From an uncultured Lachnospiraceae bacterium (GTDB taxonomy: Bacteria; Bacillota; Clostridia; Lachnospirales; Lachnospiraceae), in assembly GCA_910577275.1 (NCBI GenBank), contig CAJTMW010000002.1, positions 159,807 through 223,806 of the forward strand: a DNA stretch of 64,000 nt. The letters run 5' to 3'. Shown one piece after another: positions 32,360-41,827 of the stretch. The position numbers and the translations under genes are program-made. Position 1 is the stretch's first letter. Each line of letters starts with the position of its first letter. Under the pieces are notes generated by a model. That model was given only the letters and a program-made list of their open reading frames with translations. It searched no databases and had not been told where the DNA came from.

Positions 32360-33268
32360 ATGAGAGCAAATACAAAAACGGGAAAGCTGACAGGGCTTTC
32401 CGAGAGAACCAGCGACTTTATTCTGGCGGCAGTCTGTGCCATTATTCTTTTCATAGTGGCTTATCCCCTGTATTATATACTGATTGCGTCCATATCCAAT
32501 CCCTACGACGTGTATGCGGGAAAGACCTTCCTTCTGCCCAGCCAGTTTACCCTTGACGGGTACAAGGCGGTGTTTTCCGACAACAGTGTGGTGACGGGGA
32601 TTTTCAACAGCTTTAAGTATACGATAATCGGCACGGTGTTTTCGGTTGTGGTGCTCTACCTTTCGGCCTATCCCTTAAGCGTCAGGGACCTGCCGGGCAG
32701 GAAATTTTTCAGCATTTTCTTCATCATCACCATGTATTTCGGCGGCGGCATGGTTCCCACCTATCTGGTGGTGAAAGAAACGGGGCTGATTAACAACATG
32801 TGGGCGCTGTTCCTTCCGGGAGGCGTTGCCGTGGGAAATATGATTATTGTGAGAAATTTCTTTGAAAACAGTATTCCAAAGGAAATGATAGAGGCTGCGG
32901 AAATCGACGGCGCTTCCAAGTGGACCACATTTATTCGGATTGTTGTCCCCCTTTCCCGCTCCATCATGGCGGTTATGGTGGTGTTCAGCATGGTGGCCTA
33001 CTGGAACGACTGGTTCACTTCCATGATTTACCTTCCCTCTCCCGATAAAGCGCCCCTGCCGCTGGTGCTTCGGAATATCCTGATTAAGAGCTCGGCAAGC
33101 GCCAGCCAGGCCAGCACCATATCCGGCGGATTTGCGGAATTAAATAAGATGACGGAAATGATTAAGTTTTCATCCATTATTGTTGCGGCAGTTCCCATGC
33201 TGATTGTTTACCCGTTTGTACAGAAGTACTTTGAAAAAGGCTTTATGGCCGGCGCAGTAAAAGGCTGA
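32360..33268 (+). CDS. ABC transporter permease, YtcP type
   Basis: 302 residues behind AGGAGG with six membrane segments. EAA loop: EMIEAAEIDGASKWTTFIRI followed by VVPLSRS. It ends EKGFMAGAVKG, the group's usual C-terminus. It is the partner of the LplB-type permease and the lipoprotein that follows after 20 bases. Confidence 0.94.
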   Translation: MRANTKTGKLTGLSERTSDFILAAVCAIILFIVAYPLYYILIASISNPYDVYAGKTFLLPSQFTLDGYKAVFSDNSVVTGIFNSFKYTIIGTVFSVVVLYLSAYPLSVRDLPGRKFFSIFFIITMYFGGGMVPTYLVVKETGLINNMWALFLPGGVAVGNMIIVRNFFENSIPKEMIEAAEIDGASKWTTFIRIVVPLSRSIMAVMVVFSMVAYWNDWFTSMIYLPSPDKAPLPLVLRNILIKSSASASQASTISGGFAELNKMTEMIKFSSIIVAAVPMLIVYPFVQKYFEKGFMAGAVKG

Positions 33269-33288
33269 CTTAGAAAGGAAATGGCATT

Positions 33289-34953
33289 ATGAAAAAGAAA
33301 AGGTTTATCATCTTCAGCTTTGCATTCTCTCTGATGCTGTCAGTAACGGCATGCGGAGGAAAGGAATTCGGAAATCATGAAAAAGGCGTTGCCAATACGG
33401 ACAGGTCGCAGACAGAGTTTGCCATTATGGGAGCGCAGAGCGCTTTAAGCCCCGGCTATACCGACAATGTGGTATTAAACCAGCTCAAGGAGGATGCGGG
33501 AATCGACATTGAATGGACTACCATGAGCGAATCCCTGGGAGAACAGGTGAATATCCGTATTGCCGGAGAGGAGCTTCCTGATGCGTTTATGGGAGTGGGA
33601 TTCAGCAATTACGATATTTCCCGGTACGGGGACGACGGCACCTTTATTGATTTGACGCCTTATCTGACAGAAGAATACATGCCCAACTTAAGCAGAATTC
33701 TGGAGGAAAATCCCGACATCCGCAGCGCAATCACCATGGACGACGGTTATATCTACGGCCTGCCGGCGGGAGAGCGGATGGGGACCGCAGGAATCGGCGC
33801 AGCCGAGGATTACAGCATTTATTCCATTCCTCAGTTTTCCATGATTAACAAGGCATGGCTGGACGATTTGGGGCTTGAGGTGCCCACAACCCTTGACGAG
33901 CTCCATGCGGCGCTGAAGGCATTTAAGGATAACGATATGAGCGCAAAATACTACGGAAACGCGCCGGGGAGCACGATTCCCATGAGCACGGGATTTGACG
34001 AGTGGTGCTGGGGACAGAATATTTTTTATGCCGGTTTCGGTTTTACCAACTGGCCTAACGATGTGTGCAAGGATTTGGTTCTTAAGGACGACGGCACGGT
34101 TGAGTTTGTATGCGTGTCGGACGCTTACAGAGATGCGGTTACTTATTTCCATGACTGGTATGCGGAAGGGCTGATGGATGTGGAAATGTTCAGCCAGTCG
34201 GACACCCAGCTGATTTCCAAATGCTCCCAGGGGTATGTGGGAGTTTCCACCTGGTGGTATATCGAGGAGCTGATGGGGGATTACGCCGATGATTATGTGT
34301 TTCTGCCGGTTCTTGACGGACCGGAGGGAACCCATAACGTGACAATCCGTACCGGCGGAGGAATCAACAGCGGAAGCCTTAATATCACAAAGGCATGTAA
34401 AAGCCCGGCCAATCTCCTGAAATTCTATGATATGTGGTACGACCCGGAGATTGTCATGCAGCTTCAATACGGCGCAATCGGTGTTTATTTCACGGAGCAG
34501 GACGAGGACGGCGTATGGCTGAGCATTTCCGATGAGGAAAGCCGGGAGAAATACGGGAAAGGCTCCGGGGAATTGAAGGGCGAGCAGGAGGTGGCGGGCC
34601 CCAAGCTGATACTCAGCGATTATTATCAGACCACCTTCAAGATGGAGGACCGCGCCATCGAGCGTCTGACGGACTTATATGATTACTGGATGCCATATGT
34701 GGACAGCAAATCCGTTTATCCCGTGGACTGTGTGTTTACCAGCAGGGAGCTGGACGACATTGACTGGTATAAAGTAAGCTTTGAAAGCGCAGTTGCGGAG
34801 CAGGAGGGGCTGTGGATTAAGGAAGGCGGGCCTACGGACGAGGAGTGGGAAAGCTATATCGAGCATCTGCGGAAGAAATGCGGGATGGATAAACTTCTTG
34901 CAGTATATCAGTCGGCTTATAACCGGTATGCAGGCATAGAAAACGAGGAATGA
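33289..34953 (+). CDS. Extracellular solute-binding lipoprotein, LipO/YtcQ type
   Basis: 554 residues, the larger size usual for binding proteins paired with LplB/YtcP. The lipobox is SVTAC (Cys22). Conserved stretches include IDIEWTTMSESLGEQVNIRIAG near the N-terminus and DDYVFLPVLDGPEG in the middle. It should capture the substrate for the two permeases. The GH32 enzyme downstream suggests a fructan or sucrose-like substrate. Confidence 0.93.
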   Translation: MKKKRFIIFSFAFSLMLSVTACGGKEFGNHEKGVANTDRSQTEFAIMGAQSALSPGYTDNVVLNQLKEDAGIDIEWTTMSESLGEQVNIRIAGEELPDAFMGVGFSNYDISRYGDDGTFIDLTPYLTEEYMPNLSRILEENPDIRSAITMDDGYIYGLPAGERMGTAGIGAAEDYSIYSIPQFSMINKAWLDDLGLEVPTTLDELHAALKAFKDNDMSAKYYGNAPGSTIPMSTGFDEWCWGQNIFYAGFGFTNWPNDVCKDLVLKDDGTVEFVCVSDAYRDAVTYFHDWYAEGLMDVEMFSQSDTQLISKCSQGYVGVSTWWYIEELMGDYADDYVFLPVLDGPEGTHNVTIRTGGGINSGSLNITKACKSPANLLKFYDMWYDPEIVMQLQYGAIGVYFTEQDEDGVWLSISDEESREKYGKGSGELKGEQEVAGPKLILSDYYQTTFKMEDRAIERLTDLYDYWMPYVDSKSVYPVDCVFTSRELDDIDWYKVSFESAVAEQEGLWIKEGGPTDEEWESYIEHLRKKCGMDKLLAVYQSAYNRYAGIENEE

Positions 34954-35027
34954 TACAGGGGCAAAGCAGGGGAAGACAATGGCGGAATTCCGTAAAACAA
35001 CATTTGTACAGGGAGGATTAGAGCAGA

Positions 35028-36515
35028 ATGACGAGTCAGAGTTTGCGTGATGCGCGAAAATACGAGGAGGAAATGGAGAGAAGGCATGGGGCGATGCCCC
35101 GCCCCGCTTTCCACCTGTCAGCCCGGATTGGCTGGATGAACGACCCCAACGGATTTTCTTTCTACAAGGGAGAGTATCATCTGTTTTATCAGTACCATCC
35201 CTTCAGCTCCTATTGGGGGCCAATGCACTGGGGGCATGCGGTGAGCCCCGACCTGATACACTGGCGGAATCTTCCGGCGGCGCTGGCGCCGGATATGGAT
35301 TACGACAGGGACGGCTGTTTTTCGGGAAGCGCGCTGGTTCTGCCCGACGGGGAACATCTGCTGATGTACACCGGCGTATCAAAGGAAACGCTGCCTGACG
35401 GGAGCACGCGTGAGGTGCAAAGCCAGTGTCTTGCTTTGGGAGACGGGACGGACTATGAAAAGTATGCGGGAAATCCCGTGCTGGATTATCGTGATTTGCC
35501 GGAAAACGGAAGCAAATTTGATTTCCGGGACCCTAAAATGTGGAAAAAGAAAGACCAGACCTACCGGTGCGTGGCGGGAAACTGCGACGACGCCCATGAC
35601 GGACAGGTGCTGCTGTTTTCCAGTCCCGACGGCTTTTGCTGGAAATATGAAAAAGTGCTTGCCGCCAACCGGGGGCGCTTTGGACGAATGTGGGAATGCC
35701 CTGACTTTTTTGAGCTGGACGGAAAGCAGGTTCTGCTCGTAAGCCCTCAGGATATGATGCCGCAGGGATTTGAATATCACAATGGAAACGGAACCCTCTG
35801 CCTGATTGGAAGCTATGATGAGGAAACAGATACCTTTACGGAGGAGCATAATCAGGCCGTTGACTACGGAATTGATTTTTATGCGCCGCAGACGGTGTCT
35901 GCTCCCGACGGGCGCCGGATTATGATTGGCTGGATGCAGAACTGGGATACCTGTAACCTCCATACGCCGCAGCAGCCCTGGTTTGGACAGATGAGTCTTC
36001 CAAGGGAGCTCTCCGTAAAGGACGGACGCCTGTTCCAGAGGCCGGTGCGGGAGCTGGAGGCGCTTCGGGGAGAAGAGGTGAGGTACGAAAATATCACATT
36101 TACCGATGTTATCAGGCTGGAGGGCGTCAGAGGGCGGAAAATTGACATGGAGCTTTCCGTACGGCCGGGAGATATGGAGAATGTTTATCGAAAGTTTGCA
36201 GTGCGTTTTGCCCAGGACGATACTTATCAGACCTCCGTCAGCTACAGACCCTGCGAATCCGTTTTGAAGGTGGACAGAAAGCATTCCGGCTCCAGACGGG
36301 CAATTATCCACCAGCGTAGATGTCTGGTGAGAAGTGATAAGGGAAGAATAAAGATACGGATTATTCTGGACACTTTCAGCGCCGAGGTCTTTGTAAACGA
36401 CGGGGAGCATGTGCTTTCCGCAACCCTCTACACAAATCCGGAGGTCAGCGGCATTTCATTCTATGCGGACGGAGCGGTGGCAATGGATGTCGTGAAATAT
36501 GAGCTGACGATATAA
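35028..36515 (+). CDS. Beta-fructofuranosidase / sucrose-6-phosphate hydrolase, GH32
   Basis: 495 residues behind GGAGG. The three GH32 signatures are visible: GWMNDPNGF with the nucleophile Asp (about 36-44), FRDPKMW with the transition-state Asp, and ECPDFFEL with the acid/base Glu. A C-terminal beta-sandwich follows. There is no signal peptide, so it acts on imported fructosides. Since the operon has an ABC importer and no PTS, free oligofructose or sucrose is more likely than a phosphorylated substrate. An intrinsic terminator follows at 36538. Confidence 0.95.
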   Translation: MTSQSLRDARKYEEEMERRHGAMPRPAFHLSARIGWMNDPNGFSFYKGEYHLFYQYHPFSSYWGPMHWGHAVSPDLIHWRNLPAALAPDMDYDRDGCFSGSALVLPDGEHLLMYTGVSKETLPDGSTREVQSQCLALGDGTDYEKYAGNPVLDYRDLPENGSKFDFRDPKMWKKKDQTYRCVAGNCDDAHDGQVLLFSSPDGFCWKYEKVLAANRGRFGRMWECPDFFELDGKQVLLVSPQDMMPQGFEYHNGNGTLCLIGSYDEETDTFTEEHNQAVDYGIDFYAPQTVSAPDGRRIMIGWMQNWDTCNLHTPQQPWFGQMSLPRELSVKDGRLFQRPVRELEALRGEEVRYENITFTDVIRLEGVRGRKIDMELSVRPGDMENVYRKFAVRFAQDDTYQTSVSYRPCESVLKVDRKHSGSRRAIIHQRRCLVRSDKGRIKIRIILDTFSAEVFVNDGEHVLSATLYTNPEVSGISFYADGAVAMDVVKYELTI

Positions 36516-36537
36516 GAGAATGGATAACGGAACAGAA

Positions 36538-36582
36538 AACAGGAAGTATGACGCTTTGAGGGCATAATACTTTCTGTTTTTG
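36538..36582 (+). terminator. Intrinsic terminator of the GH32 operon
   Basis: AACAGGAAGTAT pairs with ATACTTTCTGTT (12 pairs, one G-T), followed by T5. It starts about 20 bases after the GH32 stop codon. Confidence 0.82.
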
Positions 36583-36651
36583 CTTTCCGGATTTTTATAC
36601 TTTCCAAACAGGCGCAAGAAGTGTTAAGATTATGAAAACAGGAGGGGAAAA

Positions 36652-37200
36652 ATGAAATGGATGACAGCGGCCGATATTCACGGCTCGGAATACTATTGCA
36701 GGAAACTTTTAGAGGCTTATGAGAAAGAAAAGGCCGGGCGTCTGCTTTTGCTGGGGGACATTCTCTATCATGGTCCCAGAAATGATTTGCCGAAAGGGTA
36801 CAATACGAAAAATGTGGCCGGAATGCTGAATGAGCGCAGAAGGGATATTCTCTGTGTACGGGGAAACTGCGATACGGAGGTGGACCAGATGGTGCTGGAA
36901 TTTCCGGTTCTGGCGGATTATTGTATCATTGCCGACGGGGAAAATGTGATATATGCCACCCACGGCCATATTTTTAATAAGAAGAAGCTTCCGCCGCTGC
37001 ATCGGGGGGATATTCTGCTTCATGGACATACCCATGTGCCGGCATGTGAGGAAAGGGATAATTATATTTATTTGAATCCCGGTTCCGTGTCCATACCGAA
37101 GGAGGAAAGCTGGAACGGGTATATGATTTTTGAAAACGGGGTGTTTATATGGAAGGATTTGGACGGGAAGGAGAAGCTGGCGTGGAGGAAGCGGGAATAA
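36652..37200 (+). CDS. yfcE: YfcE/MJ0936-type metallophosphodiesterase
   Basis: 182 residues behind GGAGG. Calcineurin-like metal motifs are present: ADIHGS (about 6-11), LLLGDILYHGP (29-39), RGNCDTEVD (63-71), THGH and LLHGHTHVP, and the closing YLNPGSVSIPK. YfcE-type enzymes split phosphodiesters in vitro; the physiological substrate is not settled. It stands at the head of a small group with two flavoprotein genes. Confidence 0.92.
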   Translation: MKWMTAADIHGSEYYCRKLLEAYEKEKAGRLLLLGDILYHGPRNDLPKGYNTKNVAGMLNERRRDILCVRGNCDTEVDQMVLEFPVLADYCIIADGENVIYATHGHIFNKKKLPPLHRGDILLHGHTHVPACEERDNYIYLNPGSVSIPKEESWNGYMIFENGVFIWKDLDGKEKLAWRKRE

Positions 37201-37282
37201 GGCCCGTTGTAATTCGGGAAATATGCAAGCCGGCAGAAAAGCACAGCATAAACAGGGTAATTCTGATGGAGAAGGAGCAGCG

Positions 37283-37771
37283 ATGAAACTGATTATAACG
37301 GATATCGAGGACTTCCACATAAAGGTGGAGGGCAAATATCAGCTGATAAGCCCGAAGGGGAACATTCGCCCGTGCGTCGGGTGCTTCGGCTGTTGGGTGA
37401 AAACGCCGGGAAAATGCATGATATGTGATGGTTACGAAAATACCGGTATTGCAATGGGCAGCTGTACGGAACTGATTCTGGTAAGCAGATGCTGCTATGG
37501 CAGCGTGAGCCCTTTTGTGAAAAACGTGCAGGACAGGGCGATTTCTTATATACACCCGGATTTTGTGATTCGAAGGGGCGAGATGCACCATAAGCGAAGA
37601 TATAAAAACGTGATTCTGCTGTCCGCTCATTTCTACGGAGAAGCTATTACGGAAGACGAGAAAAGGACGGCGCGGAATATTGCGCAGGCAAACGCGGACA
37701 ATTATGACGGCAAGGTGAAGGATGTCTGCTTTTATCATTCGCCGGAAGAATTGGAGGGAATCATATTATGA
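37283..37771 (+). CDS. Flavodoxin-like protein with cysteine motif
   Basis: 162 residues from the ATG behind AAGGAG; upstream in-frame codons overlap yfcE and are less likely. The N-terminal region RPCVGCFGCWVKTPGKCMICDG (read as about 29-50) is the Cys-rich loop seen in NADPH-dependent FMN reductases and iron-sulfur flavoproteins. VSRCCYGSVSPFVKNVQDR follows. It overlaps the next flavoprotein gene by 4 bases (ATGA), so the two are translated together and may act as partners in electron transfer. Their substrate is unknown. Confidence 0.8.
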   Translation: MKLIITDIEDFHIKVEGKYQLISPKGNIRPCVGCFGCWVKTPGKCMICDGYENTGIAMGSCTELILVSRCCYGSVSPFVKNVQDRAISYIHPDFVIRRGEMHHKRRYKNVILLSAHFYGEAITEDEKRTARNIAQANADNYDGKVKDVCFYHSPEELEGIIL

Positions 37772-38517
37772 GGATTGTTCTTATAAACGGAAGCCCTAAA
37801 GTAAACGGAAGCGCCAGCGGTATTCTCCTGGAGGATTTCAGGAAAAAGGTTACAGAGGCCGGATATCCGGGCAAAAAGAACGGGGAAGCGGCAGGGGAAG
37901 CGGCGGAGACAGATACGGAGGCGGAGACGGGAAGAACCGTTTTTTCTCAGACAGAGATTGCGGAAACCGGACTGCATACCGCGTCTGTATCAGGAGAAGC
38001 AATGAAGGAATTGGACGGTGCAGATATCTGGGTATTTGCATATCCGCTTTATGTGGACGGGATTCCGTCACAGCTCCTGTCATGCCTTGTGCAGCTTGAA
38101 AAGACTCCTGTTTCTAATAGGAAGAAAGTCATTTATGGTATTGTGAATTGCGGGTTTTATGAGGGGATTCAGGCAGAAACGGCGCTTGCGGTTTTAGAGA
38201 ACTGGTGCAAAAAAGCAGGGCACAGCTGGGGCGGCGGTATTGGCGTAGGAGGGGGAGGCGCGCTTGCCATGCTGCCTGACATGGCGCCGGGGCGCGGGCC
38301 TAAAGCGCAGATTGATAAAGCCCTTACAGCTTTGGCGGAAAGATGCCGTGCCGGGACGGTTATGGAGAAGGAAGCCCGGAAAAATATTTACGTGTCGGTT
38401 GCCATGCCCCGCACTTTATACAAAATGGCCGGACAGCTGGGATGGCGGCAGATGATAAAAAAGAACGGAGGCAAAACAAAAGATTTAAGCAAAAGGTGGG
38501 AGCAGGAGGCTGAGTGA
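37768..38517 (+). CDS. NAD(P)H-dependent FMN reductase-like protein
   Basis: 249 residues. The FMN-phosphate loop is at the N-terminus (LINGSPKVNGSASGILLEDF) and a second flavin loop reads VFAYPLYVDGIPSQ. Between them lies an acidic insertion (about residues 34-72, with EAAGEAAETDTEAETG) that is longer than the short linker normal for the fold. The C-terminal part has GGGIGVGGGGALAML. The gene is coupled to the upstream flavodoxin-like gene. The low-complexity insertion resembles other linker expansions in this genome segment. Confidence 0.82.
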   Translation: MRIVLINGSPKVNGSASGILLEDFRKKVTEAGYPGKKNGEAAGEAAETDTEAETGRTVFSQTEIAETGLHTASVSGEAMKELDGADIWVFAYPLYVDGIPSQLLSCLVQLEKTPVSNRKKVIYGIVNCGFYEGIQAETALAVLENWCKKAGHSWGGGIGVGGGGALAMLPDMAPGRGPKAQIDKALTALAERCRAGTVMEKEARKNIYVSVAMPRTLYKMAGQLGWRQMIKKNGGKTKDLSKRWEQEAE

Positions 38518-38652
38518 GGCACACGGTAATCAATTTTCAGGTTCCAGTTGACAAAAGAAAGCAAGTAATGTCGGGCAGCAGCGGCTTTAGAGGGATATAA
38601 TTGGTTCAGAAAGGCACAAAGCTACAGATACCCTGCGGAAAGGAGGAAAACC

Positions 38653-39510
38653 ATGGAATGGATGGAGGCAATCGGAGAAGCTATCGACTATATTGAAGCG
38701 CACATCGAGGAGGAAATCACCCTGAATGATATCGCAAATCAGGTTCACGTTTCGCCCTTTTATTTCCACAGGGGATTCGGTATGCTGTGCGGCTATTCCC
38801 TGAATGAATATATCAGAAACCGCAGGCTGTCTCTGGCGGGAGGCGAGCTGATTTCCAGTGATATCACAGTGATGGAGCTGGCAATAAAATACGGCTACGA
38901 GTCGCCCGACAGCTTTACCAGAGCCTTTTCCCGTTTCCATGGAATTTCGCCTTCGGCAGTACGGAAAGGGAATGCGGCGGTGAAAAGCTTTGCGCCTTTG
39001 AAACTGACAATATCTTTGAAAGGTGGTTATCTGATGGAGTACAAAATTACTAAAAAGGAAAGCTTTACAGTTCTGGCGGCGGCAAAGGAATTTAGCTATG
39101 AAAATGCCAAAAGGGAAATTCCGGAATTCTGGCAGGAGCATTATGCTTCGGGAAAAGGAGAAACGGTCTGCGGCATGTTTGGAATCAATATTGACCCGCA
39201 GATGGGAAACGAAAGGTTCGAATACCTGATAGCGGATATCTATCACCCCTCTGTGGAGGTTCCCGAGGGCTTTGTGGTGAAAACTATTCCGGCTTTTACA
39301 TGGGCGGTCTTTCCGTGCCGGGGCGCGCTGCCCGATGCGCTGCAGGATGTCAACGTAAAAATATTTTCCGAATGGCTTCCGGCTTTGAAGGAGTATGAGT
39401 TTGCGGCGGGCTACTGCGTTGAGATGTATGACTCGCCGGACAAGTATCCAAAGGGGACGGCGGATGAAAATTATTATACGGAAATCTGGATTCCGGTGAA
39501 GAAAAAATAG
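38653..39510 (+). CDS. AraC regulator with GyrI-like effector domain
   Basis: 285 residues behind AAGGAGG. The AraC DNA-binding domain comes first (about 8-105, with GYESPDSFTRAFSRFHGISPSAVR). A GyrI-like/SOUL-fold effector-binding domain (about 130-284, MEYKITKKESFTVLAAAKEFSY ... YTEIWIPVKKK) follows, an order known from Rob-like and drug-sensing regulators. It probably responds to a small hydrophobic or cationic compound. The target is not evident; the flavoprotein pair upstream is one candidate. Confidence 0.92.
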   Translation: MEWMEAIGEAIDYIEAHIEEEITLNDIANQVHVSPFYFHRGFGMLCGYSLNEYIRNRRLSLAGGELISSDITVMELAIKYGYESPDSFTRAFSRFHGISPSAVRKGNAAVKSFAPLKLTISLKGGYLMEYKITKKESFTVLAAAKEFSYENAKREIPEFWQEHYASGKGETVCGMFGINIDPQMGNERFEYLIADIYHPSVEVPEGFVVKTIPAFTWAVFPCRGALPDALQDVNVKIFSEWLPALKEYEFAAGYCVEMYDSPDKYPKGTADENYYTEIWIPVKKK

Positions 39511-39620
39511 CCGGTGTTTGGATAAAACAGGAAAGCGGCTGCACGGAGAAGAGATGCAGCCGCTTTTACTACAAGAAGCCGGTTCGCAAAACGAGGCAAC
39601 ATTTCATAAGCGCAAACCGG

Positions 39621-40568
39621 TTAATACTGCGGAAGGGACACGGAAAAGGTGGTTCGCTCGTCCTCGCTTGTGGCGTTGATGGCTCCGCCGTGGAGGGTGA
39701 CAATCTCCTTTGCGATGGCAAGTCCCAGACCGGCTCCGCCTGTATTTGTGCTTCTGGCCTCGTCAAGCCGGAAGAACTTTTCAAAAATAGAATTCAGCTT
39801 TTCGGCGGGAATGGTCTTTCCCTGATTGATGAAGCAGATAAAAATATCCTTCTCCCTTTTGCCTGCATAGACCTTGATGGGCGTGTTGGGATAGCTGTAG
39901 GAGATGGCGTTTTTTAAAATATTGTTGAACACTCTTGCCAGCTTCATGGAATCCCCGTAAACCGTCAAATCATCCTCGGCCTGGAGCTCCACCGTATTGC
40001 CGTGGTTTGACAGGAGAGGATAAAATTCGTCCGTAAGCTGCATCAGCATAAAGGATAGGTCGATGGTTTCCTTTTCCAGGGCAATCTGCTGCAGGTTATA
40101 TCTGGTAATCTCAAAAAATTCGTTTATCAGCTTTTCCAGGCGGAGAGCCTTTTCCAGTGTGATATGGATATATTTTGTCCGCAGCTCCGCGGGCATGTCG
40201 GAGGCTTCCTCTAACAGGTCGAGATAGCCGATTACCGAAGTGAGCGGGGTTTTCAAATCGTGGGCAAGGTAGGTAATCAAATCGTTTTTGCGGTCAACCT
40301 CGTCCTTTGTGGCCTGCTCATGGCGTTGCACAGAGGATTTGATTTGCACAATCTGCGTGGCCACTTCCGCATAAGCGGGCGGGAACACGTCGTTGGAATC
40401 AAGGTCGTGATGCATGTAGGTATGCAGCATACGGGCCGTAGCGGAGATGGATTTTTTCACCCGCCACCGGGCGTAAAAATGCGAAACCAGAAAGAGAGCA
40501 ATCAGCAGGGCGAACAGTAAGGCAATCAGCAGTATAATTAAAATTTCAGGCTTCAATTTTGTATCCAC
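39621..40568 (-). CDS. VanS-like sensor histidine kinase
   Basis: About 315 residues. The start is uncertain: GTG at 40568 or TTG at 40556 on the complement, both overlapping the regulator gene. One clear membrane segment (ILIILLIALLFALLIALFLV) is followed by a short juxtamembrane part, with no sizeable extracellular domain. HisKA motif LITYLAHDLKTPLTSVIGYLD with the phospho-His, N-box NILKNAISYS, and GGAGLGLAIAKEIV are visible. It resembles the VanS group. No vanHAX or other resistance genes are adjacent, so it may sense cell-envelope stress in another context. Confidence 0.88.
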   Translation of the reverse strand: MDTKLKPEILIILLIALLFALLIALFLVSHFYARWRVKKSISATARMLHTYMHHDLDSNDVFPPAYAEVATQIVQIKSSVQRHEQATKDEVDRKNDLITYLAHDLKTPLTSVIGYLDLLEEASDMPAELRTKYIHITLEKALRLEKLINEFFEITRYNLQQIALEKETIDLSFMLMQLTDEFYPLLSNHGNTVELQAEDDLTVYGDSMKLARVFNNILKNAISYSYPNTPIKVYAGKREKDIFICFINQGKTIPAEKLNSIFEKFFRLDEARSTNTGGAGLGLAIAKEIVTLHGGAINATSEDERTTFSVSLPQY

Positions 40569-41244
40569 ACCCCCAGACTGTTTTAATATACTTGGGGTCT
40601 TCAAAGGAGTCGTTCATTTTTTCACGCAGATGCCTGATATGCACGGTAATCGTATTGTTGCTTTTGCTGAAATATTCCTCGCCCCAGACAGAGTGGAACA
40701 GCTCCTCGGCGCTGATGACCTTGCCTTTTTTCTGGCAGAGGACGTAAAGAATGGTAAATTCTGTAGGGGTCAGGGAAAGAGGCTTTTCGTCCAGCGTACA
40801 TTCATGGGTGAGGCTGTTAAGCATCAGTCCGCCGTGGGTGATAATCTGGGAATCCTCAAGGGGCGTTACCTGATTATATTTTTTGTATCGCCGAAGCTGC
40901 GCCTTTACCCTTGCAATCAGCTCAAGAGGGCGGAAAGGCTTTGTGATATAATCGTCGGCGCCCAGGGTAAGCCCGGTGATTTTGTCAACCTCCGCTTCAC
41001 GGGCAGTCAGCATGATAATCGGATAATTGTGCTGTTCGCGGATTTTCTGGCAAAGGGCAAATCCGTCCATTTTCGGCATCATCACATCTAAAATCGCCAA
41101 ATCAAGTTCTTCGTTTTCTGCCTTTTCCCAGGCCTTTTCGGAATCATAAAAGGGATAGACAGTATAATTTTCGTTTTGCAGATAAAGGGTGATTAAATCG
41201 GTGATTTCTTTCTCGTCGTCCACAACCAGTATCTTCTCACTCAT
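40546..41244 (-). CDS. VanR-like OmpR-family response regulator
   Basis: 232 residues behind GGAG. The receiver has VVDDEKEITDL, phospho-acceptor Asp in LAILDVMMPKMDG and Lys in DYITKPFRPLEL. The C-terminal winged helix ends HIRHLREKMNDSFEDPKYIKTVWGCGYKIEA in outline. It closely follows the VanR layout. Its gene overlaps the kinase start. A direct repeat AAATAAATTTCT lies upstream and could be an autoregulatory site. Presence of this pair alone does not show vancomycin resistance. Confidence 0.92.
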   Translation of the reverse strand: MSEKILVVDDEKEITDLITLYLQNENYTVYPFYDSEKAWEKAENEELDLAILDVMMPKMDGFALCQKIREQHNYPIIMLTAREAEVDKITGLTLGADDYITKPFRPLELIARVKAQLRRYKKYNQVTPLEDSQIITHGGLMLNSLTHECTLDEKPLSLTPTEFTILYVLCQKKGKVISAEELFHSVWGEEYFSKSNNTITVHIRHLREKMNDSFEDPKYIKTVWGCGYKIEA

Positions 41245-41327
41245 AAGTACTTCTCCTTCCGTATATTTCTTCCAATTTTATCATTATAACAGATGGGAAG
41301 GGGATTTGTCTAAAAAAAGATAGGAAG

Positions 41328-41353
41328 AAATAAATTTCTAAAAATAAATTTCT
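41328..41353. repeat. Short direct repeat upstream of the vanR-like gene
   Basis: AAATAAATTTCT occurs at 41328-41339 and 41342-41353, one every 14 bases. It lies between the divergent vanR-like gene and the gene at 41449, whose extended -10 TGGTATACT is at 41386-41394. Direct repeats with this spacing often bind OmpR-type regulators. Confidence 0.45.
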
Positions 41354-41448
41354 GTAAAGGACAGCTACCCGTATATTTTTTCATGTGGTATACTTTCTTA
41401 TACATTGCAGTAACAAATGTGTGAAGGCAGACGGAAAAGGGAGGGACT

Positions 41449-41823
41449 ATGGAAGAAAAAGCTGTGATTGATTTTATAGGGGAATTATGCAGATATGCCG
41501 GAGAAAGCAGGGACTTTGCGGAGGAGTTCCGGCAGAGGCTTGAAGGTGATGCGGAGATTTATGAGGAGTTTACATATTACATCGCCCATGGAAATTTTGC
41601 ATGCAAAGCAAAGATAGAGGGGTACACTGTGGTGGACATAATGGTGTGGCAGATGGACCATTTCAAGGCAAGGCTGGATGTGGATAACAGCGGGACGAGG
41701 CAGAACGGGGACCGGATGCTGCTTCTTGCCTTTGATACGCTGCTTCGCATGAGGAAAGAGCCGGAAAAGTATATTTACAGAATGCAGAGCGAGACAGGGA
41801 CGGACTATCCCGATAAATATTAA
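41449..41823 (+). CDS. Hypothetical protein of 124 residues
   Basis: Behind GGGAGGG with an extended -10 (TGGTATACT) about 55 bases upstream. The protein is acidic and looks all-helical with a central beta pair (KIEGYTVVDIMVWQMDHFKARLD). No signal peptide, membrane segment or metal motif is visible and I do not recognise the family. It is divergent from the VanRS-like pair and converges on the DUF6320-like gene with only 4 bases between stops. It may be part of the VanR-like regulon. Confidence 0.75.
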   Translation: MEEKAVIDFIGELCRYAGESRDFAEEFRQRLEGDAEIYEEFTYYIAHGNFACKAKIEGYTVVDIMVWQMDHFKARLDVDNSGTRQNGDRMLLLAFDTLLRMRKEPEKYIYRMQSETGTDYPDKY

Positions 41824-41827
41824 CCTT

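Noticed and set aside
39621..41244. Vancomycin resistance locus
   Set aside because: Only a VanR/VanS-like pair is present. No ligase, dehydrogenase or dipeptidase genes are near, so resistance is not supported.
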